From: Saprospiraceae bacterium
GTDB taxonomy: Bacteria; Bacteroidota; Bacteroidia; Chitinophagales; Saprospiraceae
DNA: 64,000 nucleotides
Direction of reading: 5' to 3'
Assembly (NCBI GenBank): GCA_016713025.1
Contig: JADJPZ010000004.1
Location: 2,976,001 to 3,040,000 of the forward strand
The position numbers and the translations under genes are program-made. Of this stretch, positions 10,401 through 18,928 are shown piece after piece; the stretch's first letter is position 1; every line of letters starts with the position of its first letter. The notes under the pieces are model-generated. The model ran no database searches. It was not told the DNA's origin and saw only the letters and a list, made by a program, of their open reading frames with translations.

Positions 10401-11195
10401 AGATTTCAGGTCTGTTGTGGGTCGGTTGGAAATAACTTCGGATTTTACACTTCCTGCAGCTCCGGTTATTCTTTCTTTAGAAATTGTTTGAAAACCCGTT
10501 GATACTATAGTTACTTCTGATAGTTTTAAAAAAGCTTCTTCCATGACAACTTCAATAAATGGTCTTAGGCTCACCGGGATTTCTATGGTTTGAAATCCTA
10601 TATAAGATAAGATCAAGACTTCATTTCCAGTTACTAAATCCAAAGTAAACTCACCATTTACGTCAGTAATTGTTCCTGTTTCTCCATCTTTAATTTTAAT
10701 ATTGACACCAATCATAGGTTCATTAGCTTTATTTTTCACCGTACCTTTCACAGTAAACTCATCCAATGATTTGATGCTTTGAGCGATACTGGCAAATTTT
10801 TGTTCAGGGGCTTTTGAATTATACTTTACACTCAGATGACCATCCGATTCAAGTTTTTCCATCTCTTTGATCATTTTACCAATCTTTTTTGCAGCCTTTT
10901 TGCCTTGTTTGTCATTTTTATATATTACAAGGTACTTGCTGTTGTAAACGTTATATTCAAAGCCTGTTTCTCTCATCAGCCGTTTTATGGCGATATCAAA
11001 AGATTCTTCTCGTTTGAAATCAAAATTCACCTTTACATTTTTGAGTAGTTCAGTATCATAGGTAAAAAACACCTGATACTGCTCACTCATTTGATTGAGT
11101 ACCTCAATCATGTCCTTTTCTGTCCCATCAGCCTCATAAGATGTCTTGACTGCCCCTGCCGTCAATAAGTGGACTGACGTTAAACCAAGAGTCAT
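7491..11195 (-). CDS. SusC/RagA-family TonB-dependent outer membrane transporter
   Basis: 1234 residues. An STN-like domain (about 25-90, IEVLNQMSEQYQVFFTYD) is followed by a carboxypeptidase-regulatory-like beta-sandwich (about 145-225, FTVKGTVKNKANEPMIGV). Next comes the TonB plug (about 235-345, with DAAASSIYGARAANGVIVI) and a long beta-barrel ending in ...GARVGF. The STN domain marks a transducer that signals to a FecR/sigma pair, and a FecR gene lies directly upstream. The annotated ATG is preceded at once by an in-frame TGA. A better signal-peptide start at 11226-11228 (MYQHLKLRMW, stop, MTLGL) is cut by that stop, so export of the protein is in doubt. Confidence 0.92.
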   Translation of the reverse strand: MTLGLTSVHLLTAGAVKTSYEADGTEKDMIEVLNQMSEQYQVFFTYDTELLKNVKVNFDFKREESFDIAIKRLMRETGFEYNVYNSKYLVIYKNDKQGKKAAKKIGKMIKEMEKLESDGHLSVKYNSKAPEQKFASIAQSIKSLDEFTVKGTVKNKANEPMIGVNIKIKDGETGTITDVNGEFTLDLVTGNEVLILSYIGFQTIEIPVSLRPFIEVVMEEAFLKLSEVTIVSTGFQTISKERITGAAGSVKSEVISNRPTTDLKSALNGQIAGLVSDPTLGFIIRGRSSLSNIQGDRLPLLVVDGFPIDGGFETLNPNDIKSVDVLKDAAASSIYGARAANGVIVITTKKDTRKDKINLSYNTFLSFGDDMDIRNYMDIIDSKTQIEYSDYFYNTFKNTTSIVNPYNNLTFQGGTSDYFTMIFDKEKGLLSDQDFNNRRAQRLSAGYKDDFDKYVLQKPFTQQHNIIISGASDKNSYKLSLLYDGNKSHIQRNINDKILLNFGNSYKISPVLTYNINTNLTYLSAKNNGVNLTHAKSIYSPFTRILDGNGNFVNQSDKYFVPRAVAEESRLPYSTRYNLLEESYLRDNLSTALDLRIQNELEINVGKGLKIRPMFQYEQYRSDRRDIYDPNSFAVRDLQNITSVLDTVSKRYVAQFPAGGVYNYTGGNLRNSYKGRIQADYNKTINNRHEVALLFGGEIIKGTDRINAQDVKYGYSSKNLNYAYYNYTFAHNSIFNQSFPATNLTYESGRSQISPIEFSRQAFIQNERYVAAFFSGSYTLDRKYTVSASIRTDASNFISKTNRDRFSPFFSAGLRWNVLQENFMKNNKTFDRLAARITYGATGNAAGKYNLLPFSVFATIAPTGETGNLPSGDVSGRINDELTWEKTYSTNFGVDFSLFNSKLFGSIDVYNRHSKDLISNVQTSNVLWSVTQLTLNAAEVLNRGIELSLGSSLKIANDLTWSGSINADYNYNKILNFNFISPQLSQYTGFTQFIEGLPTDRIMGIKLAGVTKEGFFIQETKTGELVTLNNASNSFTGITALGTPMPGVKIIDDPRLYYGGRSTPPSTLGFTNSFYWKGFTLMSVMTGRFGHKIRNITNGPNFTSSHLSKNFPQSAWDQIITTSSLVASDQLGILYPTLDNRLMVNTGNTMYSFNSLNTIDNASALRWDELYIGYEFTKKDLGKIRNVFNNLTLYTQVRNLGLLWTNNKGGYDPGFLPGSIKPIRTFTFGARVGF

Positions 11196-11298
11196 TCACC
11201 ACATTCTGAGCTTTAAATGCTGATACATAAATAGTTTCAAAATTGGTAATTAAAAGTGAAATTTAAAAATTGGTTTATTTTGTTTATTGTCCTTAATA

Positions 11299-12252
11299 TT
11301 ATTGTATTCTGTATTTGGATTTTCCTATCAATTCTATTTCTAAACCTAATACATCTTCTAGCATTGTTATAGCTACATCCAGCTGTGCAACAGGAATTCC
11401 CGCTGTTATTTTTTTATTAGTCACTTCCTTATCTTCCACTTCAAACTCTACTCCATAGATTTCGGTTAGTTTTTTCAATACATCTATTAAGTTTGCTTCC
11501 TGAAATAATATGGCACCATCTTTCCATGAACTCACATTCTGAATTTCTTTTTGCTTTTGTGAAAATTTTAGCTCTTTCGATTTTGGAAAGTATCTCACAA
11601 AATCACCTGGTTTCAATTCTTTTGAGCTTTTGTTATTAAAGTCTGTAACTAATGAAATTTTACCTTCTTCCAGAAAAACTTCTACTTTGTCTTTCCTTGA
11701 GTTTACATTAAAAATTGTACCTTCCACTATGACAGAAAGACCTTTTGTGATGACTTCAAACTTTTGACCTTTTGTGATACCTTTAGCTACACTAAAGTAT
11801 CCCTCTCCTTCGAGCCATACTTTGCGGTCTTCGGTATCATCCCAATCTTGTGAATATGTCAAAGATGAATTTGCATTAAGAATGACTTTAGAACCATCCG
11901 GCAAACTGACATTTTTGGTTTCTGCAAAATCTGTTTTAATTGTTGGATCGTTTGAGCCTATCCACATCCAAACAAAAATAGCACATATCAAAAATAAAAG
12001 GATGGCAGCGATCGATCTGGTATTCAAATATATTACCTTTCGTTTTTTTACATTTTCCAAAAGGCCAGCACTTATCTGAACTGGATTTTCGATTTTGTTC
12101 AAAATGTCAGCATACATTTGCGACGATGTTTCGGTCGATGGCTTTTCAAGCTGTTCAGAATTTTCAAAAAGTGACTCAACTAATTTATCCGTTCTTTCAG
12201 ATACAACTTTTTTAAGTTTTTTTTCTTGCCAATTGCTATTTTCAGAATTCAT
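11299..12252 (-). CDS. FecR-family anti-sigma factor
   Basis: 317 residues. A cytoplasmic N-terminal part of about 70 residues binds the sigma factor in this family. One transmembrane helix follows (about 76-95, IAAILLFLICAIFVWMWI). The periplasmic FecR domain contains SLPDGSKVILNANSSLTY, WLEGEGYFSVAKG and FEVITKGLSVIVEGTIFNV, then a C-terminal DUF4974-like segment (LIDVLKKLTEIYGVEFE) that resembles STN. It senses the loaded SusC transducer and releases an ECF sigma factor. It heads the minus-strand susC operon; the nearest sigma gene is the plus-strand one at 3228. Confidence 0.9.
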   Translation of the reverse strand: MNSENSNWQEKKLKKVVSERTDKLVESLFENSEQLEKPSTETSSQMYADILNKIENPVQISAGLLENVKKRKVIYLNTRSIAAILLFLICAIFVWMWIGSNDPTIKTDFAETKNVSLPDGSKVILNANSSLTYSQDWDDTEDRKVWLEGEGYFSVAKGITKGQKFEVITKGLSVIVEGTIFNVNSRKDKVEVFLEEGKISLVTDFNNKSSKELKPGDFVRYFPKSKELKFSQKQKEIQNVSSWKDGAILFQEANLIDVLKKLTEIYGVEFEVEDKEVTNKKITAGIPVAQLDVAITMLEDVLGLEIELIGKSKYRIQ

Positions 12253-12692
12253 ATTTCTATTAAATATTCTAAATTATGATCAATTTTATTCTCAACCGCC
12301 ACATCAAATCGCTGCTTAACATAAGTATATCCAAAATCTTGGATAGGTTTGTTTACTCAGTTTTGATTTTTTTTTAAATATTTTTTAATCCTAAGAAAAA
12401 GTGCAGTATAAGGTGGATATTTTGGAGATAAATATTCAGGACAGAAATTAGAAATAAAAATTTTCTGCAAAGAAATCAAACCATAAATCTACATGATGAT
12501 CGAAGCTTGCAACTTCGATTCCATACATCAAGCATTTTCAATGCTTTGATTGCAAGCAAGATATTAAAAATTGCGCATCGTATTAATTGTTTAGATCTTT
12601 TTCATTATGTTATAGCAACATCTATTGAATCACAGATTCTTAAGATATAGGATCACAGATGCAATCTGCGACCATCGGCAGATGAAAACCAT
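12253..12692. other. 440 bp intergenic region with two small hairpins
   Basis: No convincing gene is seen. It must contain the promoter of the fecR-susC operon. Two inverted repeats stand out: ATCGAAG / CTTCGAT at 12499-12505 and 12513-12519, and AGCATT / AATGCT around 12531-12545. They could be terminators or remnants of a repeat family; nothing more can be said. Confidence 0.4.
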
Positions 12693-13130
12693 TTAATTTG
12701 TCCTGCAAGCACATTCATGGTGCTCATTGATATATGCGATACTTGATTTGCATAGTTTTTCTAAAACTTCGATATCGATGTCATCCAGTTTCTTAATATA
12801 AATACAAGCTTTACTTTTTTTAAATTTTCCCAATTGTTCCAATATCCCTATTTGCTCGTCAACGGGTGAAAAGACATACAATGAAAACTCAGCTTTGCGC
12901 GGTGAAAAGCCAATCAATGGTGAATCCCCTTCATGACCACTGGCATACTTGTAATGATAACTTCCAAAGCCTATGATCGTGGGTCCCCACATTTTGGGAG
13001 GATATCCTGACCAATCACTCATCAGGTCAATAAGCTTAAAACTATCAGCCTTTTTCTTTTCATTATCCACATATGAATTAATAAAATGGTCAACGCCGAT
13101 ATCCGTTTCTTTGGTTTTATTTTGAGTCAT
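12693..13130 (-). CDS. DUF1801-family protein
   Basis: 145 residues from the ATG giving MTQNKTKETD. A longer open frame reaches 13211, but its first 27 codons are lysine/isoleucine-rich and unlike the family. Motifs VDHFINSYVDNEKKKADSFKLIDLM, MWGPTIIGFGSYHYKY, FSPRKAEFSLYVF and CIYIKKLDDIDIEVLEKL match the DUF1801/YdhG-like fold, distantly related to the iron-chaperone/frataxin-like IraI group. Function is unsettled. It stands alone between the fecR upstream region and an outer membrane protein gene. Confidence 0.75.
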   Translation of the reverse strand: MTQNKTKETDIGVDHFINSYVDNEKKKADSFKLIDLMSDWSGYPPKMWGPTIIGFGSYHYKYASGHEGDSPLIGFSPRKAEFSLYVFSPVDEQIGILEQLGKFKKSKACIYIKKLDDIDIEVLEKLCKSSIAYINEHHECACRTN

Positions 13131-13307
13131 TGTTATTAAAAGTATTGACTTTGCAAAGATAAATTTTATTATTCTTCTTTTTCCTGATTTTTTCAGATTA
13201 GTTGAATTCATTTTTGGAAAATTTTAACTTCTATTTAGTATCACAGTATTGAACTTTTTAAGTTGCTTTAATATTTGTAATGGTGTAATCGTAGGAAAAC
13301 ATCAGGA

Positions 13308-14045
13308 ATGGATTTTAAAATTATTGTTACTTTGCCAAAACGTACATTATATATTTGTACCGCAATAATGTTCTTTGTCTTGCAGGTTGACCTTAAGAGC
13401 CAATCCAAAGTCAATTTTCTGGAAGCAAATATCACATTGAATCAAGCTGTTGGATTTTTTGCCAGAAATATTACGCAGCCAAAAATAGGATTTGAAGCCG
13501 GATACCTGAGGCAAATAAAGATAAAAAGCCCGTTATTCTGGGGTATCAGTGGATATTATCACACATTGGGCAGTAGTCCTACATTTACCATCTCAGAGCA
13601 ATTAGATTTTAATTGGGTAGATTTTGACTATAAGACGACCAGCCACCTTTTGGGCTTTAATGGCAAAATGCGCTTCTACCCCAATCTGCCATTAGGTAAA
13701 ACCGAATTTTATGCAGAAGCCATTTTGGGGTATAAATGGTTGTTCACTACGACAAATAAAACCCTGACGAGCGATTCTGAATCTTCGGATTCCAATATGG
13801 AAAAGGGCAGTTTGTCCTTGACATACGGTGCGGCAGCAGGCATCAACTATCCTTTGACTCCATCTTTATACCTCAATATCAGAGGAAACTTTCTGCCCGG
13901 GCTCAGCAATGAATATTTTATACTCAATGAGTCCAGAAAATTAAAAACTACCACGCTGGATCTCTTTGATCTTAAAAGAAGTACTACAGATCTGGTGCGA
14001 TGGGACATCGGGGTGACATGGCGATTTACGGGTGAGGATGACTGA
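13308..14045 (+). CDS. Outer membrane beta-barrel protein
   Basis: 245 residues with a signal peptide (hydrophobic core about residues 14-27, cleavage near KSQS). Alternating beta-strand segments rich in aromatic residues follow (GFEAGYLRQIKIK, FWGISGYYHTLG, FYAEAILGYKWLF, YGAAAGINYPL). The chain ends in RWDIGVTWRFTG, a typical final barrel strand. The pattern fits the OmpA-like/porin-like outer membrane barrels of Bacteroidota. No substrate or partner is indicated. The gene is monocistronic and is followed by a repeat-rich stretch. Confidence 0.72.
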   Translation: MDFKIIVTLPKRTLYICTAIMFFVLQVDLKSQSKVNFLEANITLNQAVGFFARNITQPKIGFEAGYLRQIKIKSPLFWGISGYYHTLGSSPTFTISEQLDFNWVDFDYKTTSHLLGFNGKMRFYPNLPLGKTEFYAEAILGYKWLFTTTNKTLTSDSESSDSNMEKGSLSLTYGAAAGINYPLTPSLYLNIRGNFLPGLSNEYFILNESRKLKTTTLDLFDLKRSTTDLVRWDIGVTWRFTGEDD

Positions 14046-14097
14046 TGGGTCAATTTTTATTGTTTTACCCAATCAGTGAAGGTATGACCTACGCTTC

Positions 14098-14237
14098 CGA
14101 CGAATGTTTCGAGCGGCGAATGATTCGAGCGATTCGAACGACGAATAAGCGGAGGATTCCCCTTTGGTCAGGGGTAGCTGGGCAAAACGACGAATGTTTC
14201 GAGCGACGAATGATTCGAGCGATTCGAACGACGAATA
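14098..14237. repeat. Duplicated short repeat with CGACGAATG / TTCGAGCG motifs
   Basis: A ~48 bp stretch made of CGACGAATG, TTCGAGCG and ATTCGAACGACG motifs occurs at about 14098-14145 and again at 14190-14237. A third partial copy lies at 15943-15985, beyond the IS110-type gene. The segment GGTCAGGGGTAGC precedes the copies at 14168 and 15922. The frames it opens on both strands are repeat artefacts. Confidence 0.65.
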
Positions 14238-14295
14238 AGCAGATGATTCCCCTTTAGTTATACCGTTGATTTTATAATATTTGGCGGTGTTTTTT

Positions 14296-14337
14296 ATTAC
14301 CAAGTGCAAACAAATTTATATGTTTGCACTTGGTAAT
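14296..14337 (-). terminator. Perfect 17 bp hairpin at the end of the IS110-type gene
   Basis: Arms 14296-14312 and 14321-14337 are exact reverse complements, with an 8-base loop. The hairpin overlaps the stop codon of the minus-strand transposase and reads into a T-run on the plus strand (A-run on the minus). It may terminate transcription or be part of the element end. Confidence 0.6.
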
Positions 14338-15700
14338 GGTTTTGATCTCGTGCGCAACTCTTCAATTGAGTTTTGAGACTCTTCCATTGCCTTTTTTATT
14401 TTATTTTCTGCTCTACGAGAAACTGGTGCGTTTTGCATCTTTTCCAGCTCTGATTTATAATCTGCGGTTTCTTTTTCCAACTTCTCTATTTGCTGATCTG
14501 CGTCTACTGGTTTGCTTTTTTGTGTTTTAGGTTTTGATGAATCGTATGCCTCTTTGTTTGTAAGCATACCATAGATTACTCTTGTTAACTTGTTCATTAT
14601 TACACCTAAAGCATCGTTATAGGTCTTACCTTTCGCTCTTTGATTTGAATATATCTCTTTAAAATAAGGGTCATACATAATCGCATTTTTAGCTACCATG
14701 TATATTGTACCCCTATATGAACTACTTCCTTTTTTGCTCATTTTAGGTTTCTTTGATATATCACCACTTGTATGGTTTTCTGGGTGTACTCCAAAATAGC
14801 AACAAAGTGATGCGGCACTGTTAAATCGATTTATATCTTCTATTTCTATGCTTAATGACACTGCTGACTCGATGCCGCAACCAGGAATTGTGACTAAGAA
14901 ATCCGCTAAGTCGTTGGCTCCGTGTTTAGCAAGCTCTGATTGAAGTTCTTTGATCTGGGTGGAGAATAAGTTAATAGTTTGGGCCAATGTTTTAATATTT
15001 AGCTCAGTAAGTATCGTATTACCCGACCCTGAATCTAGCTTCACCGCTTTTTGGATGGCCTCAGCCTTCTCCATGGTTAACCCTTTGATTTTAGCCAAAG
15101 AAGCTGTTTTCGCATTTAATATCTTTGCCTTTGATGGATACTTTTGAAGTAATTTATACATGTATTTTGGCATGCCATTTTTACTAAAAGTTAAAAGACC
15201 AGGAATACAACTATACACTACTTTCTCAAGTTGGTTGATATTTCTCGTCTTTTGTTTAATAAATCCTTGTATAGTTTTGTGCATCTGTTTCGCAGTATAA
15301 AAATGTAAGGATCTAGGCTTGGCTTTCTCTAGTTCCTCATAATTTTCAGATACATGCCTAGCTATAATTTCACTACTGATGGCGTCATTAATATTGCGAT
15401 GCATATTCTTTTTGACTCATGATGTGTCCGCAACGGATTAATCCTGAACATGATGATTCGCTTATCAAAACTTACCAATTGATTATACCAATTGTTTTCA
15501 TACCCACCGGTACTTTCAATAGCCAAATAGATTTTATCAATAGACAAAAGTGCCTGTGATAAGACTTTTTTGAGTTCATCAAGACCGGATTGATTATCAA
15601 TAAAATTCATCCTGCGATTAGTAAATTCATTACCCTTCGAAATTAAACTGAAATCACAATAACCTTTACTTGCGTCCAGTCCTCCAAATCCAACTTTCAT
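14316..15700 (-). pseudogene. IS110-family transposase, frameshifted (IS110-C)
   Basis: The N-terminal part (15700 down to about 15405) begins MKVGFGGLDASKGYCDFSL with the first Asp of the DEDD RuvC-like domain, and continues through YLAIESTGGYENNW and FRINPLRTHHESK. The reading then shifts frame in a short T-run near 15408. The C-terminal part (about 15404-14316) holds the Transposase_20 domain (FLVTIPGCGIESAVSLSIEI, YFGVHPENHTSGDISKKPKMSKKGSS). Joined, it would be about 460 residues with a long charged tail. It differs clearly from the two array IS110 elements. It lies among repeats shared with both flanks (14168 and 15922), so it probably inserted into a repeat block and then decayed. Confidence 0.8.
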
Positions 15701-16074
15701 ACATAAATTACTTTAAAATGTTTTAAAAAAAGTGTCAAGCCTTACATTCCCTTATATTATACGATATCAATGTATCAAGTTATACCTCATGATTAAGCTT
15801 GGCGAAAGGGACACTAAAGGACGATATCTAAGTATCAAGGGGTGTTCCCCTTCAACCGCCAAGTTATAAATTATTTGTTTATCTTGAAACCATTAATTTT
15901 TAAAATGCAAACATATAAAGGGGTCAGGGGTAGCGGGGCAAAACGACGAATGATTCGAGCGATGAATGATTCGAGCGATTCGATTGGCCGAAAAAAGGGA
16001 TACACTCATGACTGATAACAAAACATCTGTTCACCTTTCACCGTTAGAACTCTGTAGTATAACCAATTCAAAGT
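15701..16074. other. Non-coding flank of IS110-C with repeat remnants
   Basis: No gene seen. At 15755-15835 there are paired motifs (CGATATC..GTATCAAG twice, and CTTGGCGAAAGG). A structured RNA of the bridge-RNA type could lie here, on the 5' side of the transposase, as in the IS110 group. From 15922 the sequence repeats the 14168 block. At 15991-16007 it carries a 17 bp copy of the end of the MITE family found at 22958 and 38520, presumably a remnant. Confidence 0.45.
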
Positions 16075-17139
16075 ATGCCATCCATAAAAAGTACAGACCT
16101 CGAGCCATCTGATGAGCTTTATGTCCACCAACAAATCATCTGTGATCCCAAACAGGCTCAGCTGAGGATCGATAAATTCCTTTTGGATCGTCTTGAAAAA
16201 GTATCCAGAAACCGAATCCAGAATGCCATAAAGATAGGGTGTATCCTGGTAAATCAGAAAGAGATCAAACCCAACTATAAGGTAAAACCAGGTGATGAAA
16301 TATCACTGGTACTTCCATCCAACCCTGATGAAGAAACACCTTTACTACCCGAATATATCCCGCTTGACATCTTCTATGAAGACGAACATCTTATGGTCAT
16401 CAATAAACCTGCAGGTCTGGTAGTACATCCTGGTACCGGCAACACAACCGGAACACTTGTGAATGGACTTCTATATCATTTTCAGCATTCTGATTTACCT
16501 CTACTCAAGGGCAACAAAGAAGACAGACCCGGATTGGTGCACCGCATCGATAAGGATACCTCGGGCCTCATCCTGATTGCCAAAACCGACTTTGCCATGA
16601 CACATCTTGCCAAACAGTTTTTTGATCATACTGTCGAAAGAGAATATATAGCCTTGGTGTGGGGAGATATCACTGCTGATAATGATACAATCGTGGGTTA
16701 TATAGGAAGACATGAAAAAGACAGGTTGCAGATGGCTGTGCATCAGGATGAAAACAAAGGCAAACATGCGGTCACTCACTACCAGGTTGTAGAGAGGCTA
16801 TACTATGTCACACTTGTAAAATGTCATCTTGAAACAGGTCGTACACATCAGATCCGGGTGCACATGAAACACATAGGGCATACATTATTCAGTGACTCCA
16901 GATATGGCGGAGACCAGATCCTGAAAGGTACTATTTTTAACAAATACAAACAGTTTGTGGACAATTGTTTGGAAATCATGCCACGTCAGGCACTTCATGC
17001 CAGATGTATAGGTTTTGTACATCCGGTCACCGAAGAAAAGCTGTATTTTGAATGCGACTTACCTGATGACTTTCAGGGTGTACTCTCAAAGTGGAGAAAT
17101 TATGTCAATACTAGAAAGGAAATCCTGGGTGATGAATAA
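16075..17139 (+). CDS. rluD: RluD-type 23S rRNA pseudouridine synthase
   Basis: 354 residues. The N-terminal S4 RNA-binding domain covers about 28-85 (RIDKFLLDRL..SRNRIQNAIKIGCILVN). The catalytic RsuA/RluA-family domain carries INKPAGLVVHPGTGN and the active-site HRIDKDTSGLIL, whose Asp attacks the target uridine. The C-terminal LETGRTHQIRVHMKHIGH and RQALHARCIGFVHP are family motifs. The S4 plus RluA layout fits RluD/RluC/YtzG paralogues; the RluD symbol is the most likely but not the only choice. The ATG at 16075 leaves a short N-terminal extension usual in Bacteroidota. It converges on the following minus-strand gene with a 16 bp gap. Confidence 0.88.
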   Translation: MPSIKSTDLEPSDELYVHQQIICDPKQAQLRIDKFLLDRLEKVSRNRIQNAIKIGCILVNQKEIKPNYKVKPGDEISLVLPSNPDEETPLLPEYIPLDIFYEDEHLMVINKPAGLVVHPGTGNTTGTLVNGLLYHFQHSDLPLLKGNKEDRPGLVHRIDKDTSGLILIAKTDFAMTHLAKQFFDHTVEREYIALVWGDITADNDTIVGYIGRHEKDRLQMAVHQDENKGKHAVTHYQVVERLYYVTLVKCHLETGRTHQIRVHMKHIGHTLFSDSRYGGDQILKGTIFNKYKQFVDNCLEIMPRQALHARCIGFVHPVTEEKLYFECDLPDDFQGVLSKWRNYVNTRKEILGDE

Positions 17140-17155
17140 AGTCAAAAGTAGCAAT

Positions 17156-18814
17156 TCATAATAATAGAGTAACAGATCCGGAGCACAACTTTTGATTACC
17201 ATCCTTCATTTTGATATTGGCGATATATGCATATACTCCGGTTGAAGCCATTCCAAATTTATTTTTCCCATCCCAGGCATCACCTGAATAAATTTTTTGT
17301 CCCCATCTGTCATAAATGCTGATGATAACATCTTCGATAGATTCTTCATTGCTGTGATAGGTAAATATATCATTTTGTCCATCACCATTCGGCGAAAAAA
17401 TGTTTGGAAAATAAAATTTATAATAATCAAGATGAAGCAATACGATACTATCGCAACCTATGGCAGACTCAAAATGTACAATATATTCTCCTTTATTCCT
17501 GAATTTTTGGCTTCCCAATTGGTAGGTGGTTCCTTCAAATATTTTGGCATGGGCCGTATCAGAAATTTCACCCAAAACTTTTAATTCCAACTGAACTGTA
17601 CTGTCGCAATTATTTTTTGACTTGAATTGATGGGTATAAATTCCTCCTTCAGTTAGCACCCTATTGCCAAACTTGTAGCTGTCATCATTGCATATAGTTT
17701 TGACGACACTATTCTGAAATGTGGGAATACTGTGTTCATATACAGTTGTTAGTTTGCAGGAAATACCATCCAGAATCCTGACCTGATAAGGACCTTCTCC
17801 ATATATCTTTGATAGTTTCGGATTGGTTTCACCCAACAGTGCAATACCGTTCTTATACCATTGGTAGCTCAATGAAGGCCTTGATGGCACTTCAAGTAAA
17901 AAATTATTTGAGCATGGATGTTGCACCTCATTGATCTTAAATTCAAAGGATTCGAAATCAGCCAGAACCAAATTGTCAAAATAGTAATAAGTATTGACCG
18001 GACTCTGTACTTCAGGGCAATCAGGCCCTATAGCTATGGCTACTAGGTCTTCTTTTGGTGTAGTGGAAATAGTTGTTCTTATCCAGATATTTTGGTTACC
18101 TCCGCTTACATAAGTGGAGCCCAATCTCACCCAACCCGGGCCATTGGTCGGGCATCCAAGACCCTGATTTCCTACCCCAAATGGCAGATTTTTACAATCG
18201 GTAGTGCCAAATAATGTGACATTAATGGGAGGAGAATACAAATCATTGACAAAACCTATATAAAAATCAAACAGGTACTTTTTATCTTTCTCAAGTGGCT
18301 TGAGTAGACACGCACCCGCATATTCCTTCCAGTTGCGATCTGGGCTGCCCCCATTACCTCCTACCCTTCCATCTCTGAAACCAACAAATCCCTCACCATC
18401 AGGTAATGGCCGTGGTGGTGGGAATTCCGGCCATCCCATCCAACCGCAAGTATTAAGATAATCAGTGGTAGGTTCAGATGCCTGGATCCACACATTAGCA
18501 CAATTTAACTGACTTCTGCCAGATGGGCAACATTTTTTATCTTCAAATGAAGGATTGGGAATCAGGGACTCCGGTTTTACAATCTGACAAATGCAATCAG
18601 GATCGTTGATATCAATCAGTCCGTCATTGTCATCATCCCGTGCATTGTCACATATTTCTGCCATGATTGATTCTGATAGTAAAAGGTCATAGGTACCATC
18701 CATCCAACAAATGGCAGTCAGGCATAGCCACTTGATGGAAAAAAGAGCAGCATTCGATCCAAATGGAAACCAATTCATCAAATATCTCAGGTTGTTGCGA
18801 TTAATTATTGCCAA
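17156..18814 (-). CDS. Secreted protein with gliding-motility-associated (CHU_C, type B) sorting domain
   Basis: About 540 residues. An N-terminal hydrophobic signal (IKWLCLTAICWM) is followed by a Cys-rich opening (CDNARDDDNDGLIDINDPDCICQ) typical of Bacteroidota surface proteins. A beta-sandwich/carbohydrate-binding-like middle and PKD-like repeats follow. The C-terminal ~90 residues read FYFPNIFSPNGDGQNDIFTY..IYDRWGQKIYSGDAWDGK..STGVYAYIANI, the gliding-motility-associated C-terminal domain. That domain directs export through the type IX system and attachment to the surface. Start choice between 18814 and an ATG about 12 codons in is open. Confidence 0.85.
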   Translation of the reverse strand: MAIINRNNLRYLMNWFPFGSNAALFSIKWLCLTAICWMDGTYDLLLSESIMAEICDNARDDDNDGLIDINDPDCICQIVKPESLIPNPSFEDKKCCPSGRSQLNCANVWIQASEPTTDYLNTCGWMGWPEFPPPRPLPDGEGFVGFRDGRVGGNGGSPDRNWKEYAGACLLKPLEKDKKYLFDFYIGFVNDLYSPPINVTLFGTTDCKNLPFGVGNQGLGCPTNGPGWVRLGSTYVSGGNQNIWIRTTISTTPKEDLVAIAIGPDCPEVQSPVNTYYYFDNLVLADFESFEFKINEVQHPCSNNFLLEVPSRPSLSYQWYKNGIALLGETNPKLSKIYGEGPYQVRILDGISCKLTTVYEHSIPTFQNSVVKTICNDDSYKFGNRVLTEGGIYTHQFKSKNNCDSTVQLELKVLGEISDTAHAKIFEGTTYQLGSQKFRNKGEYIVHFESAIGCDSIVLLHLDYYKFYFPNIFSPNGDGQNDIFTYHSNEESIEDVIISIYDRWGQKIYSGDAWDGKNKFGMASTGVYAYIANIKMKDGNQKLCSGSVTLLL

Positions 18815-18928
18815 AATATGGACAATTTTAATCTTTCAATACTTTTATATGCATTTTTTTTTAATTTTCCATTCGTTTTAACAGAAAAGCAATTGAACCC
18901 CAAGTAAAATTTGTCAAAACTTACCAAA

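Noticed and set aside
8044..11048. Plus-strand frames inside the susC gene
   Set aside because: They are shadows of a long, well-supported minus-strand transporter gene.
14045..14257. 70-codon frame after the outer membrane protein gene
   Set aside because: It is made of the duplicated CGACGAATG/TTCGAGCG repeat and opens on both strands; no RBS or family.
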